Shown here piece after piece: positions 11,217 through 21,850 of a stretch of 64,000 nt of DNA (the first letter of the stretch is position 1; each line of letters starts with the position of its first letter). Source of the stretch: Taeniopygia guttata (taxonomy: Eukaryota > Chordata > Aves > Passeriformes > Estrildidae); contig NC_133030.1 in assembly GCF_048771995.1 (NCBI RefSeq), positions 60,544,001 through 60,608,000 on the forward strand, given 5' to 3'. The notes beneath the pieces were generated by a model. That model saw only the letters and a program-made list of their open reading frames with translations, had not been told where the DNA came from and searched no databases. The position numbers and the translations under genes are program-made.

Positions 11217-11285
11217 CAGAGGGAATTTAACAGCATGCAGGACCGAGTCATGCTCTTGGCCGACAGCTCTGAAGATGAATTTTGA
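11217..11285 (+). CDS. ARMH4: ARMH4 terminal coding exon
   Basis: The exon encodes QREFNSMQDRV, then MLLADSSEDEF, then the TGA stop at 11283-11285, continuing in frame from KRHKRK of the previous exon. The acidic end DSSEDEF contains serines in an acidic setting typical of CK2 sites (inference). The tail matches my recollection of the conserved ARMH4 C-terminus. The acceptor is CAGCAG (11214-11219). Use of the first CAG keeps the initial glutamine, while use of the second removes it without changing frame. Only the last roughly 78 residues of the protein (about 770 aa in human) are in the window. The signal peptide and long acidic ectodomain lie to the left. Confidence 0.95.
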   Translation, partial: QREFNSMQDRVMLLADSSEDEF

Positions 11286-11965
11286 GTGGAACTGCAGTGC
11301 CCTTGGGAGAGCTGGTGACTTTTCAGAGGAGGGAGAGCAGGGGGCAAGAAGAACAAGTGACTTTTCTGCTGCTCCCTGGGCTGCCCCGGGCAGGGGTGGT
11401 GTCCCCAGCCCAGTGACAATGACAATGCTATGCTCTACGTGTGCCACCCGTGGTGTTTGTTTTGATACAGTAGTGGAGATCTCACACTCGCCCCCGGCGC
11501 CTCATTCAGAGCCTCAGCTGGAGCTGATCCATGTGGATGATTATTTTCCTCTTGCCCTGTTGTACTGTTTTGGTCCTGGCTGGCAGTAATATAATCATAA
11601 CAATAGCTCTCACCCATCCCAGGAATGGAAATCTTTACTGTGAATGACTTCTGTCCAATTCATTTGAAATGTTACATTACCTGAGCTAGAGTTCGTTAGT
11701 GCTAAGATTAGCTGCTCTGCTTAATTAATGAGTTGTAAGCCTGAACTGTACCCCTGGCTGCCCATGTACAGGGCTCTTGATACAGTTTGAAGCACATTTC
11801 TGCCCTCGGGTGCCCCCACTCTCACCCTTTCTTCCTTCAGCTCTGCTCCACACTGCTTGGAGACACACAGGAATGGCCTCAGCACTGATTGCACCACGAA
11901 ATTCCCTGTCCATTTTCAACCAGCACTGTCTGTTACAGCACAATAAATACCAGCGCTCACCTACT
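11286..11965 (+). other. ARMH4: ARMH4 3' UTR (proximal)
   Basis: Non-coding sequence follows the stop codon to about 15-20 bases after the canonical AATAAA at 11942-11947. The block 11640-11760 is AT-rich and free of repeats, as is common in conserved 3' UTRs. The real cleavage point is not visible in the sequence. No CR1 lies inside this stretch. Confidence 0.7.
11942..11947 (+). terminator. ARMH4: Poly(A) signal AATAAA, probable ARMH4 proximal site
   Basis: AATAAA occurs 657 bases after the stop codon. Downstream sequence is only moderately GT-rich (GACGGGGGCTCTTGCCTGC), so usage is plausible but not certain. Confidence 0.6.
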
Positions 11966-12223
11966 GACGGGGGCTCTTGCCTGCATCTCTTAGCTTTTGG
12001 TCACTGTGCAAGGAGGTGAGAGAAGAGGCAGGTCAGAAACTTCCCCAGCTTCTGCCTCCTCTTGGAAGGACACTAACTCCTGGTTCTTCTCTTTCCAAGG
12101 CTGCATTCCCATAGGGATGAGAGTGGAGCCTCTGTGCCCCGTTACCCCACTGGAAAATGCATTTTCAGCCCCTGAAAGCTGCATGAACAACAGCACCTTT
12201 GGGGGATCTGGATGGGTCTTGTC

Positions 12224-12378
12224 TCACAGAATCACAGAATGGTTTGGGTTAGAAGGGAATTTTGAGGGACCTTTCCAACCCTGACACCTTCCACTATCCC
12301 AGGTTGCTCCAAGCCTCACCCAGTCTGGCTTGGAACACTTCCAGGGATGTGGCAGCCACAGCTCCTGTGGGCAAACCA
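12224..12378 (-). mobile_element. CR1 LINE 3'-end fragment
   Basis: The + strand shows CACAGAATCACAGAATGGTT, TGGGTTAGAAGGGA, GACACCTTCCACTATCCCAG, GTTGCTCCAAGCC, GGAACACTTCCAGGGATG and GGCAGCCACAGCTCC. This is the complement of a CR1 tail with its own 3' terminus, including the octamer-type AGAATCACAGAAT end. It lies just beyond the predicted ARMH4 poly(A) site. Confidence 0.92.
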
Positions 12379-15181
12379 TGGAATACAGAAATGCCCCAAA
12401 GGCTGGGGAGCAGGTGGCAGTCACTGCTGAGGGATTCGTGGCTCACAGTGGGAAAACAGCAAGAGCTGGAGTGATGTCAGCTGTGGGGAGTGAGATGACC
12501 CCACTGGGAACCCTTGGCTGTAGGGAGAAAGGTGAATTCATAGCACAGATGGGTGCAGGGAGTTGTGGAGGTTCTCTGTTAGTGCTGAGCATTGAGGGAC
12601 ACAGTGCTTGAGGTGACACAGGCACTGAGAAGGGGAGAGTAATGTAGCTTTGCCCAGAAATGCTGTCAAAATAGCCAGGAAAAGAGCTGCACTATTGAGC
12701 TCTGCTTCCCACTGTGGAATTATTCAATCTGACATGCAGAACACCCATGTTTCTGAGGTGGGAATTGCTGTTCTGTGGGGAATCATCCTTCCTGCAAGGA
12801 ACAGTGACTCTTGCCAGAGGAGAAGTGAGCAGAAAAGTAAGGGCAGACCCCACATCTGCTGAGATTCAATCCCTCTGAGCCTTTGGAGAAGAGGGAAGGA
12901 GGAGAGGTTGAGGAGGGGCAGGAGCAGGATCTGGTTCCCTGTGGAGATGGAAAGGCCTGTGGATGGTGGGGAAATGTCTTGTGGATGTGTCAGTAGGGTT
13001 GCAAGGCAGAGAGGACTTCCAGGAGCCCCTCCTGAGGTGAGCTCTCCCTTGAGAGCTCAGGGTGTGCTCTGGACATTAAATCAGATGTGATGGTCAGCTC
13101 TGAACAACCCCTGCTCAGCAGAGCCCAGGCACTCTCCTGTGAGCCCCACTGAGTCACCTGGACAAGGACAGAGGGGACACCCCTGTTCCAAAGTGCTGCT
13201 CTAATGCTCAGTCTTCCAGTCCCACAGCTGTGGGTGGTACCTCAGTCATTCATCCTGCTGGGTGCATGGGGAGCAGGCTGGGGAGACAACAAATTCTGGG
13301 GGGTGATGGGAGAGGGGGGGGGTCTTCATACCCTAATCCCTCCAGGAGAGGCTTCCCCAGACAGGGCTCCATGGTGCATCTCTGCCTTTTTGTTGCTGGA
13401 ATATCAGTCAGGAGGATTTTGCCTAAAAGCAGCCCCACATCTTTAACAGGCACTGACTGGCAGTACCATGAAATCCAAAATTCAGACCTCTTCCTCACAT
13501 ACTAAGTGGTCACTCCAAGTTAAGATGAAGTTTTCCCTCCAGACTGATTTCTTCCTATTTCCTTCTAATTCCTAAGTCTGTTGGAGCTTGGAGGTGCTTT
13601 AAGGTGTTGACAGTCCAGCTGATCAATCCTGGCTGCCTTGCACTATTGGGAATTGGGAAATGCTGTCCCTTGGGCTCTTGGATGATTTTTTCTCAGTAAA
13701 GCATGGTTGGGATTGCAAGGTGAATAGCTGATAAAACACCTGATAAAATACAGAGCTGCTGGGTCAGTCAGGAGGAGGAGGAGGGAGGATGGCTGAGGAA
13801 GGCTGCTGGTTTAAGTAGCCCAGCTCTGGCAGCTCAGGAGGATCCTTATGGATGGCTTGTCAGTTTGATGGGTTGGGAAGGCTGGTGGGGAGGTGATGTG
13901 GCCTTTTGTTGGGCTAATAAATCCCCAATTTGGGAAACACTGCCTTTCTGCAGAGGCAATCAGTTTTCCCTGTCTCTCTTCTCCCTCTCCAGCATAATGA
14001 ATTTGAGGAATTAAAGGCAACCCTGCCAGTCAGGATGATGGAAGTGGGGTTTTACTGCATCTGTGGGGGGGCTGGTGTCCTCAGAACCAGAGAGGACGTG
14101 CAAGGGTGGCTTGGATGCTGGGAGTCGACAAGGAAGGGAGGACCAGCTGCATGCTCAGTTCAGTGTGGGCTCTCTGATCTCTGCTGGAGACTGATTTAGG
14201 AGTTAGGTGGATTTCCCAAAGGTTTTTCTTGTGATCTGTCTGCACAGCCAGGCCTGACTGTGGCTCTGAAATCCTTCACCCAAGGATGGGACCTGAGTGC
14301 TGCTGGCCAGCAGTGCCAGCTGAAGGCCATTTGGAGGGGAGCTTTCTGTGGAATAGTTGGTTTTGGTCAGCCCTGGAGGGTCCCCAGGAAGCAAGGTGGG
14401 CAGTCAGAGCCAGCCATGGCTTGAGGGAAGCTTGTGGGAGCCTTGGGAGCTCAGACAGAGTTTCCTGCAGCATCTGCAGGTCCTTCAAGCACAAGCACCA
14501 CTCAGCCCCTTCCCTGCTCATTCAAGGCCAAGTGACTTCGGATTGGGCTCTTAAAAATACCCTCTGCACAGCTCCTGGAGTTGGATTGATTCCCTTGGAA
14601 TGACCAGATGGCAGCAGGGAGGGGTGGGAGCTGAAGCTGCAGTGGCCTAACACTGCTGATTGAATCTTTACCTTGCCAAACCAGCAGGTTCTTTTGGAAA
14701 AGGCAAGGCGTGGAAAGCAGCCAGGAAGGACCCTCCTCATCCTCAGCTCTGGGTGAACTGCAAGGCCCTGAGTGCTGAGGGTGGTGACATTGTCACTGCA
14801 GCAATAACACTCCCTGCACCCCACACAGGACCAGCCACTCGCCTCCCTTTTGCATTCTCCTGAGAGCACAAGCCAGAATTTCCTTGCAGGCACTGCACGA
14901 CAGCTTTGGCATCTCCAGCCCCATTTCTGACAGGAGGAACCAGCCTGCCTGGCAGCTCCTGCCCCCTTGGGATGAATGCACCTCCACCACAGAGCTGCTG
15001 GTCCCTAAAGGTGTCTCTGAGGGCAGATCTTCACCCTGGTGAGGCTCCTCTGGGCTGCACTGCTTCCACAGAGAGTTGTGGGCAGTCCTCCTCCTTCCTT
15101 GTGGTTTTCTCTTGTGGACAGGAGCAGCTCCTCATCCTGTAACTATGGAATGTAGCACTTTGTTACATGAAAACATTGGGA

Positions 15182-15187
15182 AATAAA
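15182..15187 (+). terminator. Candidate distal poly(A) signal
   Basis: AATAAA lies in the context ACATTGGGAAATAAAAATC, preceded by an AT-rich TGTAACTATGGAATGTAGC segment and followed 20-35 bases later by the GT-rich TGCCTGTGTGCCTGATCTGTG. This is a textbook poly(A) site arrangement. It could end a longer ARMH4 3' UTR (3.9 kb after the stop) or an unknown transcript. Sequence alone cannot decide. Confidence 0.4.
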
Positions 15188-15264
15188 AATCTATCCTTCA
15201 AAGCTGATTTTAAGTGCCTGTGTGCCTGATCTGTGCTTCACTCAGTGTCCCAGGCAAAGCTGTG

Positions 15265-15972
15265 AAGTGTGTTTGGAATATTTGAGTGCTGTGTTTCTTT
15301 CTCCAGGCTGCATGGTTGGTGCAAGGACCAGGCTGGGCTTGCAGGGCTCACAGGAGCTGTGGGGAACCTCAGCTGGCACTTTTTGGGTAGGATTCACCTG
15401 GAAGTAGGTGCTTGATGTAGGCTGTGATGACCCCAAAGTGCCTTGGCCTAATAGTGACATCTCTGTGCACACCAGGATATTTTTTCATTCTGTTTTGTCC
15501 TGTTTCTGATTCCTCTGTGCCCAGATCTTCCAACCCCCCAGTACCAGGGGGTCTGCCTGCCCTTCTCCCATCTCCCTTCACTAGCAAGAGCTATTTGTCA
15601 CTGTGTGTGTTTTCTCTAATGGAAAATGGCTTGTTCAAAACAAGAAATTCCCAGGGAAATAGCTGCTTGGGGATTGCATGAACACAATCTTTGCTAATTG
15701 GTAGTTGCCAAAAACAATCTGTATATTCATGAAGCTGTTTGCTGCACTGCTGGCTTTTTCCAAAGAAAAACAAGACCTGCTGAAAGAAGATAAACAATGA
15801 CAATGTTGGTTTTTTTTTTTTTTTTCCCTAGGTCTATTTTCTTAGGAAATTACTCTCTGTGATCTCGCTGCCTCACTCTGAGCCTGTCCATCAGCTGGTC
15901 TCCTTCTAATGTCCCTGACTCTGCCAGCCAAGCCAGGGGGTTGTGAAAATTGAGAAGAATCCATAATAAAAC

Positions 15973-16013
<41 letters not shown>

Positions 16014-16030
16014 AAAAAAGTGTGTTTGGA
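15265..16030 (+). mobile_element. Possible poly(A)-tailed retrocopy with 13-bp target duplication
   Basis: The 13 bases AAGTGTGTTTGGA occur at 15265-15277 and again at 16018-16030. Immediately before the second copy lies a run of 38 A (15974-16011), then G and seven more A. An AATAAA stands at 15964-15969, just before the run. Duplication, poly(A) signal and tail are the hallmarks of a reverse-transcribed poly(A) RNA. The putative insert is 15278-16017 (about 740 bp). I do not recognise its source and it has no convincing reading frame. It also contains 16 T at 15810-15825 followed by CCCTAG. The alternative is an expanded A-run near a chance 13-base repeat. Confidence 0.4.
15974..16019. repeat. 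A-rich homopolymer run
   Basis: 38 A, one G and seven A. It is the longest homopolymer in the window and forms the 3' part of the possible retrocopy. Confidence 0.95.
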
Positions 16031-16414
16031 GCTGTTCTGAGGCTGCAGAATATCTGCATTTTCAGCATTTATATGTGGCTTGATGGAGAGGACAAGCTGG
16101 GTGTCCTGGAAATCGTTGGGGTTCCTGCCCTGAACAAAGCCCAGGGATGAGTCTGGCACAGGGCTCAGCCTGTTTCAGTCACGAGCAGGACCCTGACTGT
16201 GCAGAGCAGCACAGACAGCCCAGCTTGGGGCTGTTTTCATCAATGAATTTGGGAAGGGCAAACCAAAGGCATTCCCTGCATGTTCTGGTGGTAAACACAC
16301 ACACCAGGGTCTGTGCTCAGGGCCAGGCACAAAAAAAACTCCTTTATTTGAGGCAAATCTCATCCTTCCTCCTGTGAAACCTCTGGCACATGTGGGGGTC
16401 AAAAGCACTTTAAG

Positions 16415-16459
16415 GTGCACAGAATTTCAGTGCACAGAATTTTAGTGCACAGAATTTAA
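16415..16459. repeat. Tandem repeat, 15 bp x 3
   Basis: Three units start at 16415, 16430 and 16445. Each begins GTGCACAGAATTT and ends CA, TA or AA. The near identity of the units indicates a recent expansion. Confidence 0.95.
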
Positions 16460-16884
16460 GCTTCCTTAAGGCTTACAGAGGTTTTCCCTTTTTTTCCCCC
16501 AGTGGTGATGACTTCCCAAAGGAAGGATTTGGGTCTGAGGCAGCAGCAGGGAGTCAACAGAGATGTTCCCAGCAGAAATGTTTCCTTTCTTAGTGATAAG
16601 TGCTGGGCACCCACTGCAAATCCACATGGTATTTGCAACACAAGTTTTCCACCTCCTAGGCACTGTGGGTTTTTCTGATTTACTTTAAGTCTTTCTGGTT
16701 TAGGTCTTAGTCTGCCTTCCTGCTAAAAATCTCTTTCCAGAGTGATGGAAATGTGTTTCTGTTCAGAAAAAGCTTTTTAGCATGGGCTGAAAGACCTCGT
16801 TCAGCAGAGCCTTGATGTCCAGGCAGGAATATTCATGGGTGGGGGGAGTTGTTCTCTTCTCCCAAGTACCAAGCCATAGAACAA

Positions 16885-17131
16885 GGGAAAATGACTTCAT
16901 GTTGCACCAGGGGAGGTTTAGGTTGGGTTTTAGGAAAATTTCTTTCATAAAAAGAGTGGTTAGGCACTGGATTCAGGGCAGTGGTGGAGTGCCCATTCTG
17001 GAGGGATTTTAAAGCCATGTGGATGTGGCACCTGGGCACAGGGGTCAATCGTGGCCTTGGCAGTGCTGGGGGAATGGTTGGATTTGATCTCAGGGGTCTT
17101 TTCCAACCTTAATGATTCTGTGGTTCTCTGA
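16885..17131 (+). mobile_element. CR1 LINE 3'-end, AGTGGTGGAGT subfamily type
   Basis: The sequence runs CCAGGGGAGGTTTAGGTTGG, TTTAGGAAAATTTCTTTCAT, CAGTGGTGGAGTGCCCATTC, GGATGTGGCACCTGGGCACA, GATTTGATCTCAGGGGTCTT, TTCCAACCTTAATGATTCTG and TGGTTCT. It has the true 3' end. It belongs to the same type as the copies at 4971 and 45745. Confidence 0.9.
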
Positions 17132-18562
17132 CACTAAAAAGTTGCCAAAGACCTGAGCAGCTCCTGGCAGTGCTGGGCTGTGCAGGGACATAAATGGAGA
17201 TTAATGGCAGCTTTTGACTGTCCTTTCCCAAAAATACACCAAAAAAACTCCTGGGTCTTGCACATGGTGCATGAAGAGGAGCGTCAACCTCTGTGTTGGG
17301 CCAGCATTTGGGAGTGGAGCTGTACTTTTGCTAATTTTCCAAATTTAATACAAAGTGACTGGAAGGGCAAACTGCAATCATTGAGGCTCTTCACTAAGGA
17401 TTTAATTTCATCTGAGACAGAGGAAATGGAAATGGGCAACAAAAGAGGCTGATGTGGAAAGATGTTATTTTTCTTTAATGGAGGGAAAATTTGTAGTGTG
17501 TTAAAAAAAATTAAATCCCTGCCAAAAAAGTGACCATACTAATATAAAAGGTAATTCAGAATTAAATCAAGAGTGTCTGATGTAAATTTAAAACATCTTC
17601 TCTTACACAAGCAAGGTCTCAATAATGAAAACATTTGCTAGGATCAGGCTGTAACCTGACCTGGGATTTGCAGTCAAAATGTTTAGATCACTGGATTTAA
17701 ATGTACTTTAGATCAAGAAGCTGAAAAATCCTTATTTTAAATAATTTGTCAAGTAGATATTTTTTTAATTTTAGCTCTTTTCCCAAGGTTCATTTTTGCT
17801 GGTCAATATGCCCTTTAAAAGCTATTGATTTGCCTCTGGAAATCATCTGCCCATGGAGTTGTGCTTTATTCTTTCCATAACTTAATCTGCAATTATGGAA
17901 GCAATATTAGGATTTCTGATTTAATTTTCCCCCCCAGATTATTTATACTTTGTATTTTTAATATTAAAAAAAGCAAATAACACTCTTCCATTCCACTGAC
18001 CTATTGCATGACATTCCTGTCTGGTTAAATGTCACTTGGGTACAGTCTGGAATTCGACTGAAATACCCAGAAATCGAATTTTTGTTACCAGAGCAGCAGC
18101 AGGGCTACAGAATGGGAGCTGCACTGTTGTGTGAACATCCAGGATGGTTTTGTGGAGACAAACAAGGTAATTTGGGCACAAGGAACTGTTTGTGAGATTA
18201 AATAACACACCAGCAATGTCAATCCTGCATCCCAGAGGAGTTTGGAGCTGCCCTCACTTCAGCAGGAACAGGGGTGAAGAGTTAACTAGAATAAATTGAT
18301 ATTGTATTCAAGACACAGCCAGGACCAAGGAGACCTGCATAAAAAAAATATTCTGGTCTTAGGTTTAAAATGGAAGGGAGGGAGGAAATAAAATGCACCA
18401 TTGAATGCAGGCTGGAATGAGGGAAAGCTGAGCTGTGCCTCGGTGCTGGGCACGTGGAATTTATTTATGGGCAGGAGGGTGGCAGGTCTGTGGCTCCTCT
18501 GGACCATGAGAAATGGTGGCAGGGCTTTGTTGGGTGTTTTGTCCTTGCTGGAAGGGACAGAA

Positions 18563-18622
18563 GAAGATTCCAAAGCCACCATGGCTTCAGAAGAAGCTTC
18601 CAAAGCCACCATGGCTCTCAGG
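18563..18622. repeat. Tandem repeat, 30 bp x 2
   Basis: Units at 18563-18592 and 18593-18622 share TTCCAAAGCCACCATGGCT. It is in frame in a short open frame, but nothing else suggests a gene. Confidence 0.9.
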
Positions 18623-18921
18623 ATCTGCCTGCTGGGCACGGGGTCACTGCCAGGGGGCTGCAGGAGGGGGATGCACAGTCCAGGGAAGACTTTCCTCTAG
18701 AATTGAAAGTGAAGAATGTGGCTTAACAGCATGAAAATCACAAGGTTAATCAAGGGATTTGGCTGCATGCAAGCTGTACAGCATCCATTAAAAATAAGTA
18801 TTTAATTGGATATTTGTTTTGCTGTCAGCATGCTAGGCTTAAAAATACACAGCTATTACTCTGAAACAGGAGTATGAGGAGATGAGGCTGTGGAAACACT
18901 GAGGCAGGAGATACTTGGGGA

Positions 18922-18945
18922 TTTTTTTTTTTTTTTTTTTTTTTT
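18922..18945. repeat. T homopolymer run (24)
   Basis: 24 consecutive T. I looked for a poly(A) signal and flanking duplication on the minus strand and found none. Confidence 0.95.
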
Positions 18946-21681
18946 GGATAGCAGAGTACAGACTTTGAGGAGACAGGAAATAGGAAAAATATAATTTCAC
19001 ATTTACCTTATAACAAATCAAGGTGCTGTGAGCCACACCAGGGCTTGTGGTGCTGAATAGCATCCACATTATTAGAATCTGCACAAGACTCTTCTGGACA
19101 CCCCAGTCTGGCAGCAACTGGAGCTAAAATCTCAGTGTGGATTGCTTGTGAGCTTCACATGGCAAACCCCGAGCCCTGACACTGGTGCTCATGAGAAAAA
19201 CACAGTTTGGAATTTTCTGTGGAAGAGGGATCTCAACTATGGAAATAAAATGTTGGTGTGATTCTGAACATTGAATCTGAAGAATGGTGAAGGAAAGGCT
19301 CTTGCTTACCTGGCTGTTCTTGAGGATATAAACCCATGGCTGCTGCTTGTAAGACAAAACTGAAGCATTACATGTAATTTTGGGTCTAGTCAGCAGCAAA
19401 TGAGTGTATAAGACACCAAAAATTGATGCAGTGGAGAAGGGAAGTGGTGCAGTGATCAGCCTGGATTTATCAAGTGAACCTGAGCACTGGAAATGCTGCA
19501 GATCAATTAAAATCTGCATCCAGCAAACCCAGGGACATTGCCATGGAGCTGGCTGGACCTGCCACGTTTCAGGCAGCAATGGAAACATTTGCATGGCCAT
19601 GTAACTACAAGAGGCACTGCAAGTTGGAAGTGTCTGGGCAGGGACACCTTCCACAAATTCATTTTAAGTTGATTTAAGGGATGGGGAGGGCATGCCCTGG
19701 ATAGATAAAAGTACCTGACAGAGACTTGGTCATGGCTGAGCATCCTGGCAGGTCTTGTGCCACCTGGGAGGAGGGAAACTTGTTTCAGGGGACAAAAGGA
19801 TGTCTCTGCTTTTAGGAGAGCAGCAGGGCATGAGCAGCCAAGCCCTGGCTGGGATATAGAGACTGAAGGTCCCATGCCACAAGATTGCTAGGGCATAATT
19901 AATACCAAATTAATTTCATCAGCCTTGGCTTTTCCTTTTCTAAGAAGAAAAGTCCCCTGACATGCTCATGTCCATCTGCCCCTGGCAGTCAGGGCTGCAG
20001 GGTGTTTTTCCTAAATGGAAGTGCAGTGTCAGAAGAGAAAAACATTTTTCTCTGCAGTTTGTTTCTTCCTCTCTGGTATAGCAGAGTGTCCAAAGGCCAA
20101 ACTGAGCACAGATTAATTTTTTTGTTTACTAAAGCAAACAGCCAGCTCCTCACAGGGTGGGTGAGGTGCAAAACTCAGCACCTTCATCCCCACACCTTCC
20201 TACTGTGCTTCCTCCTCTGAAGGAGGAGCTGAGGAAACAGCTGAGACCTGGGCACAGCAGAGCCCACGCTCCTTTCTCCAAGTCCTTTTGCTCATTTGCC
20301 TGCACCCTGCAGATCATTCAGCATGAAGAAAGCAATTTTTTGCCTTTGATACTGAGAGCAGGGAGAGAGGTAATTGGAGCCTGGGAGGCTCAGTAGCTAT
20401 GGAGCCATCTCAGCCCTCACAGGTCTCTGATGTGCTGTAAATGCAGAGAGGAGTTACAATTATTCCCCATTTCTTGCCCTGGATGATGATTTATCTTGTA
20501 GCCACATGAAAGAAAAATCTCTCTGATCTGATTATTTTCTTTTTCCCCTCCCTGCACCTGATCAGGATGTGTCATGTTTCAGATTAAAGGGATTTTCTTT
20601 GCCAGCGCTGAAGGAAAACCTGTGTGTGATGTTCGATTATTCTGCCCTTTAAAATAATATCCCCTGTCAGAAGGGAGTTGTTGCCATGCTGGTGTCCTGA
20701 GAAATTGGATGCTGCAGTGGATACCTGGAGCATCTCATGAAGGACCACAGAGCAAATGGTTTAGTGGATCTTTTTTAAGCTCCTTTGGAGGGGGAATGAT
20801 GATTATTTGTTGAGGAGTGACCTGGGATGCAGCAAACAAGCCTGAGTTTCTTTTATTGTTGCAGAAGCAACAGGAAAATGAGTTACAGGAAGGACAACAA
20901 ATTTGGTGGCTGCCCTGGGACATATGGCCTTTGGGATGCCAGAGTGTGGGAAATGTCACACGAGGTCAGAGCCCTTCACCATCCCCTCCCCTGTGCTCTG
21001 GTCAACAAGTGGCACTTCAGGATGAGATCTGGGGAGCCCTGATGGATAAAAGGAGCTAAATGGGGAGTTCTGCCTTATTCTGGGATTGGCTTTATTTTTA
21101 CTTGGGTGATTCCTCAAGAGCTGGGTCCTGAACTGCTTCTTGGGAACAAGCAGCAGCCTCTACTGCATGTCACCACAGCGCTGTAATAGCATTGCACCTC
21201 TGGAAATAGCCAAGATGTTCTAAACTTGACATTTTCCCTTCCTTTCATGGAATATAATAGCACATCACAGGTGTGGGCTGCATGAGAAACCCTCCTGGCA
21301 AGCGGCAGTGCCACTGATGGGGAGGATCGTGCCTGTGATGTCTCTTTGTGTGCTGCTCCCCTCCAACTCCTCTCTATTAACAGATGCTTTTCAAGGCAAA
21401 GAGGGAGGCTGCACATAACCCCAACTCCCACTGCTTCAAGGCAAATCAGGCCCTTTGCTTTCAGCAGCCTTTGGAAGTGCAAGTCACAGACTTGCCAAGT
21501 CTCACACACAGAGCAGGGGGAGCTGAGCTGCCTCTTGCTTCTCCTCCGGGCTCAGCCAGCATCCCTCACTCCACTGCAGATTCAGCCGGTTTGGGATCCA
21601 CCGCGGTGTCAAGGCAGAGGGGAGTGGTGGCCTGGGGGGTTCCCTTCATGAAACAGCTTTGGGTGGTGACATGGTGTCCTA

Positions 21682-21850
21682 AAATCACAAATCACAGAAT
21701 GGTCTGGGTTGGAAGGGACCTTAGAGATCATCCAGTTCCACCCCCTGCCAGGGGCAGGAGCACCTTCCACTACATCATGTTGCTTCAAGGCCCATCCAAG
21801 CTGGCCTGGAACACTTCCAGGAGTGGGTCAGTCACAGCTTTCTGAGCAAG
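21682..21850 (-). mobile_element. CR1 LINE 3'-end fragment
   Basis: The + strand reads ATCACAGAATGGTCTGGGTT, GGAAGGGACCTTAGAGATCA, TCCAGTTCCACCCCCTGCCA, GGAGCACCTTCCACTACATC and CTGGCCTGGAACACTTCCAG. It is a well-preserved CR1 tail in reverse, closest to consensus among the minus-strand copies. Confidence 0.93.

Noticed and set aside
18922-18945. T run considered as the tail of a minus-strand retrocopy
   Set aside because: No AATAAA on the minus strand near it and no flanking duplication found.
20860-21056. Possible exon after TTTTATTGTTGCAG reading KQQENELQEGQQ
   Set aside because: The acceptor looks fair, but no matching donor, partner exon or known protein was recognised.
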